From Gemmatimonadaceae bacterium (GTDB lineage Bacteria; Gemmatimonadota; Gemmatimonadetes; Gemmatimonadales; Gemmatimonadaceae): a stretch of 41,839 nt of DNA. The stretch is from NCBI GenBank assembly GCA_030647905.1, contig JAUSJA010000035.1, positions 1 to 41,839 on the forward strand. Reading direction: 5' to 3'. The notes beneath the pieces were generated by a model. That model had not been told where the DNA came from and did not search any database. It worked only from the letters and a program-made list of their open reading frames with translations. The translations under genes were made by a program, and so were the position numbers. Position 1 is the first letter of the stretch. Each line of letters opens with the position of its first letter. This document shows, piece by piece, positions 9,922 through 17,118 of this stretch.

Positions 9922-10505
9922 TCGCCGCCAATCACCTCGAACTCGGCACGCCGGTTCAGCGCCCACGCTTCTTCCGTGTGGCCCTGCACCGCCGGCCTCT
10001 CCTCGCCCAATGTCACGATCTCGATCCTGTCTTCGGCGATTCCGAGAGCGGCCAGATACCGCTTGGCCTCAGCCGCGCGGCGAAGGCCGAGTGCGAGGTT
10101 GTATTCGTCCGAGCCGCGCTCGTCGGCGTGGCCGGTGATGCGGATCCGCAGGCCGGCGTGGCGCAGCATGATCGGCGCTTTCGCCTCAAGGGCCATGCGC
10201 GACTCGTCGGCGAGCGTGGACTCGTCGAGGTCGAAATAGATGACGTTTGCGAGCGCAGCCCGCTCACTCGAGCTCAGCGGCGCGCTCGTCGCCGGGCCCG
10301 CCGCGGCAGCGGCGGCGGCAGCGGCGGCGGCAGCGTTTCGCGCAGCCTCGGCGCGCGCGGTCGAATCGAGACGCGCCTGCTCCCGCACCAGGCTGTCGGT
10401 GTTGATTCGCCGTGGCGCCGGACGCGACGACGGTTTTCTGGCGCAACCTGCCGTTACGACCGAGGCCGCGACTACGATTCCGAAAACCCGTGCGATTTTA
10501 TTCAT
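9918..10505 (-). CDS. pal: Peptidoglycan-associated lipoprotein Pal
   Basis: Pal is an outer-membrane lipoprotein whose OmpA-like domain binds peptidoglycan and TolB. It has 195 residues with a lipoprotein signal ending VVTAGC (lipid Cys21). The OmpA-like domain covers about residues 80-195: VIYFDLDESTL, then ITGHADERGSDEYNLALGLRR carrying the conserved Asp/Arg peptidoglycan-contact residues. A run of 14 alanines (residues about 57-70), encoded by a GCG/GCA repeat at 10302-10340, joins the two parts. It lies 36 nt after tolB and overlaps cpoB by ATGA. Confidence 0.96.
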   Translation of the reverse strand: MNKIARVFGIVVAASVVTAGCARKPSSRPAPRRINTDSLVREQARLDSTARAEAARNAAAAAAAAAAAAGPATSAPLSSSERAALANVIYFDLDESTLADESRMALEAKAPIMLRHAGLRIRITGHADERGSDEYNLALGLRRAAEAKRYLAALGIAEDRIEIVTLGEERPAVQGHTEEAWALNRRAEFEVIGGE

Positions 10506-10541
10506 GATGGTATTGCCGGAGTGAGGTTGAAAGATCGCCGC

Positions 10542-12170
10542 TCAGGGAGTGACAGTTATCATCGGAGACCACGCCGACAGACGCGCGCCAGGATTGCGCG
10601 TGACCTGCCGAAACCTTCCGGATTCGGTATCCAGAATCCAGATCTGCTTGGAGCCGCCGCGCGTTGATGAGATCGCGAGATGCCGTCCGTCGGGCGCCCA
10701 TGACGGGCCCTCGTTCTCGCCTTCACTCGTCAGCCGCCGCGGCTCCCTGTCGCGAACGTTGATCATCCACACCTGAAAGTCGCCATTTTGCTGCTCGTAC
10801 GCGACTGCCCGGCCGTCCGGAGACCAATCCGGCGCGGCCCGATAGCTCCGCACTCCAGGAGTGAACGGGGTGAGCAGCTGCAGGTTCGCACCGTCCGCAT
10901 CTATCGTGTAGATCTGCGGATACCTCGAGCGCGACGAGAAAAACGCGATCTGGCGCCCGTCCGGACTGAACGTCGGCGAGCCGTTGTCGCTTCCCCGCCC
11001 GAACGTGAGCCGCTGCACCACTGCCGGGCTGTCCACCTTCACCATCATCAGGTCGGTCCCCGACTCCGAGCCGCTCGCATAGACGATATAACGGCCGTCG
11101 TGCGAATACGCCGGAGTGATGTTAAGCCCGCCGCCGCTGATGGTCTTCGTCCGTCCGGTGGTGAGACCCACTTCCTCCAGCTGCGTGCCGCCCCCGCCCT
11201 CCAGGAATTTCGAGTAGACGACGCGATCGCCCCGCGGGTGCCACGCGGGAGACATCGAGAGTCCCCGCTTCGTTATCGCCCTGTCGTTGTAGCCGTCGCT
11301 GTCAACGATCCTTATCAATCCGTTCTGGACGTACGCAAGACGGGTCGCTGCGATGCCGCCCCGCCCGGTGATCCACCGTTCGATCTCGTCGCTAATGCGA
11401 TGGATGCCGAGCCGTTGCGCGTCCGCCGCCGCGACGCGCGCCAGGGTGTCCTGCCTTGCCAGTCGCGTAGCCGTGCGCGTGATGGACAACGTGACCGAGT
11501 CACGCCGGTCGTCCTCCCATCTCGCGGTGTTGCGGCGCAGATATGCGGCGGCCGCGGAATCACGGCGCAGAGAGTCCCGAACGACGAACCTGCGGTCACG
11601 CGTATCCTTCGTGATGCGCGGGCGGCGCATGATGTCGGCGCGCACCTTGAGCGTCCGGTACACCGAGTCGCGGAACGCCTTCTCGCGCGCCGTCGTCGCC
11701 ACGGTGATCGAATCCACCAGAGTCGCGTCGCGGTTGCCCGGTATGCCGCCGATGCGGAATTCGCGCGCATCCAGACGCCTGGCGGCGCCAACATCGTAAA
11801 GCGCGACGTGGATTCCGCCCGGGGTTCGCTTCGCCTGGACGATTGCGGCCACGCCAAGATTCGCGAACAGCGAATAGTTGTAGTCCTGGCCTGGCGCCGG
11901 AGTCATCCCCATCAGCGTCATGTCGTCGAGGACGAGCGGCATGACCCGGTCGCCAAAATCGAGATCCCGCTGAATGATCGTTCGCACCGAGTCACCCGGC
12001 CTCGAGTCCACCGGCATCACGACGATCTTCGGAGTCGTACCGCGTGGATAGCTCAGCCCCAGTCTTACTCCGGGACGAACGGTGGTGGTGTCCTGGCCAC
12101 ATGCGCGCGTGCTGACGGCCGCGGCAGCCACAGCGACGAAGGCCGCGACCGTGAGATAACGTGGATTCAT
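10542..12170 (-). CDS. tolB: TolB-like beta-propeller protein with an enlarged N-terminal part
   Basis: TolB is the periplasmic propeller of the Tol-Pal system. The 542-residue product has a signal peptide (cleavage near AVSTRACGQ; the Cys makes a lipoprotein possible). The N-terminal TolB domain (about 45-140) includes KIVVMPVDSRPGD and GVAAIVQAKRTPGG. The propeller (about 275-542) carries the repeated blade motif YSHDGRYIVYAS, FSPDGRQIAFFSS, WSPDGRAVAYEQ, WAPDGRHLAISS. Between FRIGGIPG and HRISDEIERWITG sit about 110 strongly charged residues (about 143-255) not found in the 430-residue E. coli protein. Its ATG overlaps the tolA-like stop as ATGA. Flanking genes confirm the role. Confidence 0.93.
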   Translation of the reverse strand: MNPRYLTVAAFVAVAAAAVSTRACGQDTTTVRPGVRLGLSYPRGTTPKIVVMPVDSRPGDSVRTIIQRDLDFGDRVMPLVLDDMTLMGMTPAPGQDYNYSLFANLGVAAIVQAKRTPGGIHVALYDVGAARRLDAREFRIGGIPGNRDATLVDSITVATTAREKAFRDSVYRTLKVRADIMRRPRITKDTRDRRFVVRDSLRRDSAAAAYLRRNTARWEDDRRDSVTLSITRTATRLARQDTLARVAAADAQRLGIHRISDEIERWITGRGGIAATRLAYVQNGLIRIVDSDGYNDRAITKRGLSMSPAWHPRGDRVVYSKFLEGGGGTQLEEVGLTTGRTKTISGGGLNITPAYSHDGRYIVYASGSESGTDLMMVKVDSPAVVQRLTFGRGSDNGSPTFSPDGRQIAFFSSRSRYPQIYTIDADGANLQLLTPFTPGVRSYRAAPDWSPDGRAVAYEQQNGDFQVWMINVRDREPRRLTSEGENEGPSWAPDGRHLAISSTRGGSKQIWILDTESGRFRQVTRNPGARLSAWSPMITVTP

Positions 12171-12874
12171 CTGAGAAAACGGGGATCGAAGCTGAAGACT
12201 ACAGGGAGAGCGTCATCGCGAAATCCTTCCGGAAGCGGTCCGAACTCGCGAGCCGCCGCCTCGATTGCGCCCTGCGCCTCGAGGTCGAATGCGTAGGAGC
12301 CGGAGCGAGTGACGAATCCGATTCCGATTACCGAGCCGTCCCGGCGAATGACGAATCTAACCTCCGCGCGCCGGCCGGAGCCTGCGTCGGCAGGATTGAA
12401 CCGAAGAGCGATCTGTCGAACGATGTTGTTCAGATACCCGGGAAACGGAAAATCGATTCCCTCGGTCTGCACTGTGGCGACGTCTGTTCCCTTCCCGCCG
12501 ATCGGCCCACCTCCCGCTCTCGGGGCGGGCGCAGGCGGAACACGAGCAGCCGACTTCTCCGCCGGAGTCGCGCGTGCCGGAGCTTTCTGAGGAGTGACCT
12601 TCGCCGTGGGAACAGCGGCATCCTTCACCGGAGTGGGTGCCGGCGGAGTCACGGCGGGAGGTGTCACCGGCTGTGGCGTCGCCGGCTCCGGCTGAACCGT
12701 GCCGATCGCGCGCGGCCCCGGCGGCGCCGCAACAATGTTCACCCGGTAGATCGGCGGGAGCACTTCGGTCGGCCCTTTCCTGAAACTGAGAAGCACCAGT
12801 GCGACGAGCGTGAGATGAATCGCGAGCGACGCACTGGCCGGTCCCGTCAGACCACCGTTCCGGCCAACCGGCAC
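12167..12874 (-). CDS. tolA: TolA/TonB-type energy-transducing protein
   Basis: Inner-membrane anchored protein that transmits proton-motive force from TolQ-TolR to the envelope. The 235 residues start with GTG and contain one membrane segment (about 13-30, SASLAIHLTLVALVLLSF). A periplasmic Pro/Ala/Lys-rich stretch (about 50-125) follows, then a TonB/TolA-type C-terminal domain (about 145-235: VRFVIRRDGSVIGIGFVTRSG, FDLEAQGAIEAA). It lacks the long Ala/Lys/Glu helix of enterobacterial TolA, so the C-terminal fold could be called TonB. The position between tolR and tolB makes a TolA role most likely. It starts 2 nt after tolR. Confidence 0.85.
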   Translation of the reverse strand: MPVGRNGGLTGPASASLAIHLTLVALVLLSFRKGPTEVLPPIYRVNIVAAPPGPRAIGTVQPEPATPQPVTPPAVTPPAPTPVKDAAVPTAKVTPQKAPARATPAEKSAARVPPAPAPRAGGGPIGGKGTDVATVQTEGIDFPFPGYLNNIVRQIALRFNPADAGSGRRAEVRFVIRRDGSVIGIGFVTRSGSYAFDLEAQGAIEAAAREFGPLPEGFRDDALPVVFSFDPRFLR

Positions 12875-12876
12875 TT

Positions 12877-13284
12877 CTATCTCTCCTGCTCCGGCTCGGC
12901 CACGAGCCCGACATCCGGAGTTCCGCTCGCGCGCATCACCGCGAGCACCTTCACGACCAAGCCATACGGCACATCTGCGTCGGCCCGAAGATAGACGCCA
13001 TCGCGCCCTCTGTCCGCGGCGAGTGCCTTGTATGTCGCGCGGAACTCGGGGTACGTAAGCACCGTCTCGTCCACATGAATTCCACCCTTGAGGTCAATCG
13101 TCACGACGAGCCCGCTTTTCGGCTCGAGCGGACGCGCCTCGGCGCGCGGAAGGTTTATATCTATGCCGCCCTGCATGATCGGCGCGGTGATCATGAAGAT
13201 CACCATCAGCAGCATCATCACGTCAATCAGGCTGACGACGTTGATCTCGCCATTGAGTACCATCCGTTCTCTGCGTCGTCTCAT
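12877..13284 (-). CDS. tolR: TolR/ExbD-family proton-channel subunit
   Basis: Single-pass inner-membrane protein that, with TolQ, forms the proton-driven motor of the Tol-Pal system. The 135 residues begin with a basic MRRRRERM and continue into one transmembrane helix (about 15-37) carrying the conserved proton-path Asp21 in SLIDVMM. The periplasmic domain (about 45-130) includes INLPRAEARPLEP and VYLRADADVPYG. It overlaps the tolQ stop by one base (TGATG). The synteny tolQ-tolR-tolA-tolB-pal favours TolR over ExbD. Confidence 0.93.
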   Translation of the reverse strand: MRRRRERMVLNGEINVVSLIDVMMLLMVIFMITAPIMQGGIDINLPRAEARPLEPKSGLVVTIDLKGGIHVDETVLTYPEFRATYKALAADRGRDGVYLRADADVPYGLVVKVLAVMRASGTPDVGLVAEPEQER

Positions 13285-14003
13285 CAGATACGACCCTCGC
13301 GAACCATCAGCGCGATCAGCTCGGAACCGAATCCATCAAGCTCGCCGTCGAACCGGTTGAGACGGTGAGCGAAGATGTTGTACCCGAATACGGCCGGAAT
13401 GGCCACGCTCAGCGCGGCCGCCGTCGCGATCAGCGCTTCGGCGACGCCCGGCGCAACCGCTCCGATGTTGCCCGAGCCTTTCGTCGCGATGCCGACAAAC
13501 GCCTCGATGATACCGAGCACAGTTCCGAGAAGTCCGATGAGCGGGCTCACCGATCCGATCGTCGCGAGCGTGGGAACGAATCTGCCGAGTTGATCGCGTA
13601 CCGCGCCACTCTCCGAATCGAGCACCTGCCGCAGCGCCTCGACCTGTGACGCACTCAGCCGGGCGCGCCGCTCTCCGGTGGCGGCGAGGGCCGGCGTCGT
13701 CTCCGTGATGAAGCGCACGGCGCGGGTCATCACTCCCTTCTGCGGGCTCGATGGCGAGCGATTCGCCATCTCCGCGGCATCGTCGAGTGTATGGGCCCGC
13801 TCGAACTTGTCCATGAACTCGCGCCCCGCCTGCTCGGCGCGCTTGAACTCGATCCACTTCGCGATCATCACCGTCCAGCTCAGGAGAGACAGGACCACCA
13901 GCACCACGAGCACGACCTTCGTCGCCCCACTCGACTGCGTGACCAGATCCATCGGAGATGATGGAATCGCCGCTCCGATCTGAAGCATCATCGAGTCTCT
14001 CAT
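13284..14003 (-). CDS. tolQ: TolQ/ExbB-family proton-channel subunit
   Basis: Three-helix inner-membrane protein of the TolQ-TolR motor. From the ATG at 14003 it has 239 residues: a first helix (about 27-50, VVLVVLVVLSLLSWTVMIAKW), a cytoplasmic region, and two helices (about 150-172 and 185-210) with the conserved TLATIGSVSPLIGLLGTVLG and IATAAALSVAIPAV segments. The 14003 ATG overlaps the epimerase stop as ATGA; ATGs at 13991 and 13988, preceded by GAGAG, are possible alternatives. An earlier in-frame methionine (14084) lies inside the epimerase gene and is rejected. Confidence 0.94.
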   Translation of the reverse strand: MRDSMMLQIGAAIPSSPMDLVTQSSGATKVVLVVLVVLSLLSWTVMIAKWIEFKRAEQAGREFMDKFERAHTLDDAAEMANRSPSSPQKGVMTRAVRFITETTPALAATGERRARLSASQVEALRQVLDSESGAVRDQLGRFVPTLATIGSVSPLIGLLGTVLGIIEAFVGIATKGSGNIGAVAPGVAEALIATAAALSVAIPAVFGYNIFAHRLNRFDGELDGFGSELIALMVREGRI

Positions 14004-14965
14004 GCGCCCTGAGCCGCGTTCTGCGACTCGGACCACGCGAAGGTTTTCACCAGACCCTCGGAGAGAGTTACCTGCGGCGCCCATCCGAGCAGCATGCGCG
14101 CTTTGGTCGCGCTGAGGAAGCTCTCCTGCTGCTCTCCCGGCCGTCTCGGCGCGAACACGATCTCCGCGCTGCTGAGCGCTGCCTCCTGAAGAAGCCGGGC
14201 CAGCTCGACGACTGAAGTTCCGAGGCCGGTACCGACGTTGAACGCCCGCGCGTCCACGCGCTCCGACGGAGGAAGCGGCATCGTCGCGCCGAGCCAGACC
14301 GCGCGTGCCACGTCGCCGACATATACGTAGTCGCGAGTCTGCATCCCGTCCCCGAATATCGTCAACGGCTTTCCGTCGAGGATGCGGTTGCAGAAGATCG
14401 CTACCACGCCCGCTTCGCCGTGCGGATCCTGGCGCGGCCCGTACACGTTTCCAAACCGCAGCGTGACGTGCTCCATCTTGTGGACACGTCCGTAGTATGC
14501 GAGATAGTACTCCGCCGCGAGCTTCGATATCGCGTACGGCGACTCGGGATCCTTGGGAAACGTCTCGACGTTCGGGGGAGTGTTGAAATTGCCGTAGATC
14601 GCGCCGCCCGTGGATGTGAATGCAATGCGCGTTTGCCGGCCGCTGTGCCTGATCGCCTCCAGCAGGTTCAGAGTGCCAAGAATATTGGTGGATGCGTCGT
14701 ACAGCGGATCGGCGACGCTCTTCCTCACGTCTATCTGAGCAGCCAGATGGACGACGACGTCGAACGCGCCATCGCGAACGATCCGCGCGGCTTCCGGCGA
14801 CGAAATGCTCGTCTCGTGAAGCACCGCTTTCCCGGGAAGATTCGCGCGACGCCCGGTGGACAGATCGTCAATGATCTCTACGTCATATTCCTTTTCGATG
14901 AACAGGTCGGCGACGTGCGAGCCGATGAAGCCCGCACCGCCGGTAACGAGCGCGCGCGGACTCAA
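14000..14965 (-). CDS. NAD-dependent UDP-sugar epimerase (GalE-like SDR)
   Basis: Extended short-chain dehydrogenase, most like UDP-glucose/UDP-GlcNAc 4-epimerases. The 321 residues begin MSPRALVTGGAGFIGSH, a Rossmann GxxGxxG at 9-15, and include the catalytic Y144-x3-K148 (SPYAISK) with the partner Ser/Thr near 118-119 (TSTGG). FGDGMQTRDYVYVGDV and the C-terminal ETKAR-like SATKARMLLGW are typical of nucleotide-sugar epimerases. The start is a TTG that overlaps the stop of the upstream small ORF as TTGA; the Rossmann fold begins four residues later, so no other start fits. The exact substrate is not visible. Being co-transcribed with Tol-Pal suggests envelope polysaccharide supply, which is inference. 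Confidence 0.9.
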   Translation of the reverse strand: MSPRALVTGGAGFIGSHVADLFIEKEYDVEIIDDLSTGRRANLPGKAVLHETSISSPEAARIVRDGAFDVVVHLAAQIDVRKSVADPLYDASTNILGTLNLLEAIRHSGRQTRIAFTSTGGAIYGNFNTPPNVETFPKDPESPYAISKLAAEYYLAYYGRVHKMEHVTLRFGNVYGPRQDPHGEAGVVAIFCNRILDGKPLTIFGDGMQTRDYVYVGDVARAVWLGATMPLPPSERVDARAFNVGTGLGTSVVELARLLQEAALSSAEIVFAPRRPGEQQESFLSATKARMLLGWAPQVTLSEGLVKTFAWSESQNAAQGA

Positions 14966-15234
14966 GCGTCACCATCCCGGTCCGGCTGCGTGCCATTCGC
15001 ATCGCGCTCCAGCGCGAACAGATATCTTGCCGCGTCAACCACTCCCAACCCCCTGCCGTTTGCAGCCGCCGCACGAAGTCGCAGGCTCGGCTCATGAAGA
15101 AACTCGTTCATTCGGTCACCACCGGCACGGCCACCATTCACCGGCGCGCTGACGCGCCGGGCGAATGGCAGCGCGGCAAGGGCCGCTGCCGCGATATAGC
15201 AGGATATTGCGGTGAAGTGGGCGATCACGATCAT
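14962..15234 (-). CDS. Small hypothetical membrane protein, possibly a truncated CcsA/YpjD-like remnant
   Basis: Unrecognised 90-residue product. One N-terminal hydrophobic segment (residues 2-24, IVIAHFTAISCYIAAAALAAL) is followed by a basic hinge and a soluble, Arg- and Ala-rich tail. The N-terminus resembles the first helix of cytochrome-c assembly proteins of the CcsA/YpjD type, but the remaining helices are absent, so it may be a decayed remnant or an unrelated small protein. Support for a real gene: the ATG is in place, the stop overlaps the TTG start of the epimerase (TTGA), and that unusual start would need coupling to an upstream translated frame. The MITE-like element ends 53 nt upstream. 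Confidence 0.5.
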   Translation of the reverse strand: MIVIAHFTAISCYIAAAALAALPFARRVSAPVNGGRAGGDRMNEFLHEPSLRLRAAAANGRGLGVVDAARYLFALERDANGTQPDRDGDA

Positions 15235-15278
15235 AATCGCCGTAATTTAATCCCCTCAGCGTATTGGCGAAGAGACCG

Positions 15279-15286
15279 CAGAGTAG
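15279..15286. repeat. Left target-site duplication of the MITE-like element
   Basis: The 8-mer cagagtag directly precedes the left terminal inverted repeat and recurs in the same orientation at 15618-15625 directly after the right one. A ninth base (c) also matches but overlaps the element end. Confidence 0.75.
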
Positions 15287-15617
15287 CGTAGTGGGTCAGT
15301 TTCGAGTTGGCAGGATGGGGGCGAGCCGCCCTGCGTGCCACGGAGACACGAAGACACGGTGAAAAACGCCTCAATCTTCGTATGTCGATTCCAGCAATCC
15401 CGGTCCAGGATGCCGATGCACTTCTATCGCAGCGCCGATAATACGTTCCGTGAGGCTCTCAGTCTCCTGATGGCTCAGGCTCAGGCTCAGGCTCATGCTC
15501 AATGGAGGCCCTCAGCACCGCACTATGCGTGGTCCCGCAGTTCCCCCAACAACCGTTTTCCTCCGTGTGCTTCGTGTCGTGGCAAGTGCAGAGACATGGC
15601 TAAACTGACCCACTACT
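15287..15617 (+). mobile_element. MITE-like non-autonomous element with 15-bp TIRs and 8-bp TSD
   Basis: The sequence gtagtgggtcagttt at 15288-15302 is repeated as its exact reverse complement at 15602-15616. Immediately outside, cagagtag occurs in direct orientation at 15279-15286 and 15618-15625, an apparent 8-bp target-site duplication. The 331-bp interior has no transposase. It contains a second, imperfect inverted pair (15336-15368 and 15554-15584, built on the cacgaagacac motif) and a GGCTCA hexamer array (15472-15501). A related copy in opposite orientation starts at about 41588, so the unit is dispersed. The autonomous partner is not in the window. An IS21-like source is conceivable from the TSD length, but this is speculation. 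Confidence 0.82.
15472..15501 (+). repeat. GGCTCA hexamer microsatellite inside the MITE-like element
   Basis: Four perfect ggctca units followed by a degenerate tgctca. The corresponding place in the second copy (reverse strand near 41770-41790) has only one perfect unit flanked by two degenerate ones, so the array length differs between copies. Confidence 0.85.
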
Positions 15618-15625
15618 CAGAGTAG
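15618..15625. repeat. Right target-site duplication of the MITE-like element
   Basis: Direct copy of the cagagtag at 15279-15286. It lies immediately outside the right terminal inverted repeat, as expected from a staggered-cut insertion. Confidence 0.75.
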
Positions 15626-15650
15626 CCACCAAGGCATTGATAAATCGTTC

Positions 15651-15676
15651 AAAAGGGGAGAACTACGGACCTCCCC
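15651..15676 (-). terminator. Intrinsic terminator downstream of the LysM gene
   Basis: Read on the minus strand, a GGGGAG stem, a 10-nt loop and CTCCCC are followed by TTTT. It lies about 90 nt after the stop of the LysM gene and before the MITE-like element, so it probably ends that transcript. Confidence 0.65.
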
Positions 15677-15766
15677 GCCGATGCCTCGTGCGGGTTGACG
15701 CTTTTCCCTGAAGGGTTTGCCACACCAGAGGGCAGGCTGAAGCACAAGTACCTCGCGACATCGCGA

Positions 15767-16948
15767 TCAGGGCGCTCTGGCGCTCAGACGGGCAGTCATT
15801 CCCGCCCGAATCCGCGGCTGCTCGTGGTCCACCACGATGGCCGTCAGAGCGTACGGAGTGACGCGAACCACTTCGGCGATCGCCGCGGGCACCGGAGGCG
15901 CAGGATATTTCGGATCAATGCTGTCGTCAATGATCGTGAACTGGTCTCCGACCCGCACTCCGTTCGCCGCCTTCGCCGTGAGAATTACATAGCTCTGAAG
16001 CGACGGAAGAACCGGGTCGCCTGCAACGTACATGACCTTCTCGGCCGGGCCCGCCGGCACGGCTACGGGCGTTCCGACGGACGGCTGTACGTCCTCGAGA
16101 GGCATCAGCGACTGGTCGAGCCTGATCTCGCCGAACTGCCTTACCACGCGCGCCATCGCTGGTTGGCCTGGCGAGACGGTTTCGACGCGCACGATGCCGG
16201 TCGGAATGACGAGCTGCGCCACGTCGCTCAGCTCGGGTCCGAGGCGATACACGAGCAGCAGATCTCCGGGACGGCCGGGACTCGTCCGGGGAAGCTCCAC
16301 GAAGATGCGGTCCTTCAGCTGGAATCTCCGGTCGCCTGCCTCGGCCTTGATTCCGGGACGGTCCCACGCTGCCGCCAGTCGCCCGCTGCCCTGCGGCCCG
16401 CCGAAGCGCTGTCCGAACGGCGCCGACTCGATCTCGCCACGCGGGACGCCTCCTCCAGCGCCGCGACCGATCACGTCTCCATTCGACTGAACGCGGTCGG
16501 CGACTGTTCCGGACGCCGCAGAGAAAACCGTGCGATCGGACTGCGGTGCGGGCTGCGTTGCAATGCGAGCCAGCACCTCCGGCTTCACTTCACTGGCCGG
16601 GATGCGGATCGTCTCGCCGGGATAGATCCAGTGCGGGTTCTCCACGATGTCGGTGTTCCGCTGAAAGACCTCGGGCCAGCGGAACGGATCCTTGAGATAC
16701 GCCTTCGCGAGATCCCACAGGGTGTCGCCCTTCCTGACGACGTGCGTCACCTCGTTTGGCCCCGCCGATACCGGCGTGAGTGTCGGCCACGGTTTCTGCG
16801 CCGACGGCTTCGGCGGTTCGCCCCGAGTCTGCGCCCCGGCAGGCGACTCTATGGCTGCCAGCGCGAGGAAGCCCGCGGCAGCGATTGCGATTCGGGAGAA
16901 ACGGCGCGGGAAAGCGGCTTGAGGGACCAGCATCAGGATGCTCCGCAT
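15767..16948 (-). CDS. Secreted LysM-domain protein
   Basis: A 393-residue exported protein with a signal peptide (cleavage near ESPAGAQ, residue ~40) and one LysM domain at about 67-117: HVVRKGDTLWDLAKAYLKDP, then WPEVFQRNTDIVENPHWIYP and GETIRIP. LysM binds N-acetylglucosamine in peptidoglycan or chitin. The rest (about 130-393) has no domain I recognise; it is beta-rich, with repeated GDxxLVYRLG and GDQFTII-type segments that recall the body of long LysM proteins of the peptidoglycan-binding type. An internal ATG at 16933, with GGAG at good spacing, may be the true start and would give a shorter signal peptide. It is separated from ssb by a hairpin terminator. Confidence 0.85.
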   Translation of the reverse strand: MRSILMLVPQAAFPRRFSRIAIAAAGFLALAAIESPAGAQTRGEPPKPSAQKPWPTLTPVSAGPNEVTHVVRKGDTLWDLAKAYLKDPFRWPEVFQRNTDIVENPHWIYPGETIRIPASEVKPEVLARIATQPAPQSDRTVFSAASGTVADRVQSNGDVIGRGAGGGVPRGEIESAPFGQRFGGPQGSGRLAAAWDRPGIKAEAGDRRFQLKDRIFVELPRTSPGRPGDLLLVYRLGPELSDVAQLVIPTGIVRVETVSPGQPAMARVVRQFGEIRLDQSLMPLEDVQPSVGTPVAVPAGPAEKVMYVAGDPVLPSLQSYVILTAKAANGVRVGDQFTIIDDSIDPKYPAPPVPAAIAEVVRVTPYALTAIVVDHEQPRIRAGMTARLSARAP

Positions 16949-17050
16949 GATTCGGATTTGCCGGCCCGGATTGGTTTCCAGCCGGAGCGAGAGATTCGCT
17001 ACCGAAAGGACGGGTTTAAGGGGGGCGGCGTCACGGAAAAAGCGGAAAAG

Positions 17051-17106
17051 GCGGAACTTGGAACTACCCGGCGACCGGCTGATGGCTTGGTAGTTCTAAG
17101 TTCCGC
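17051..17106 (-). terminator. Hairpin after ssb built from a GGTAGTTCTAAGTT repeat
   Basis: The arms at 17051-17068 and 17089-17106 are 18 nt each and pair except at one position. On the minus strand the second arm is followed by CTTTTCC and CTTTTTCC. It starts about 13 nt after the ssb stop, so it probably terminates ssb transcription. The motif ggtagttctaagtt recurs at 38021-38034 in front of carB. Confidence 0.6.
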
Positions 17107-17118
17107 TTTTCTCTCCGC

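Larger units (their letters stand above)
15235..15766. other. 532-bp intergenic region holding a MITE-like element and a terminator
   Basis: No gene is supported here. From right to left the region holds about 90 nt of plain sequence after the LysM gene, an intrinsic terminator (15651-15676), the MITE-like element (15287-15617) with its target duplications, and a 53-nt leader before the small ORF at 15234. A 96-codon plus-strand frame (15335-15625) only reads through the mobile element and is not believed. Any promoter for the epimerase-Tol-LptD-hut block should lie in this region or in the element; I see no convincing sigma-70 boxes. Confidence 0.8.

Noticed and set aside
10788-12296. 502-codon plus-strand frame across tolB
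   Set aside because: Antisense shadow of tolB and the tolA end; the composition is arginine-rich and no motif is present.
15335-15625. 96-codon plus-strand ORF with a QAQAQAHAQ tract
   Set aside because: It reads entirely through the MITE-like element and its hexamer array and ends just past the right TIR; the second copy does not preserve the frame.
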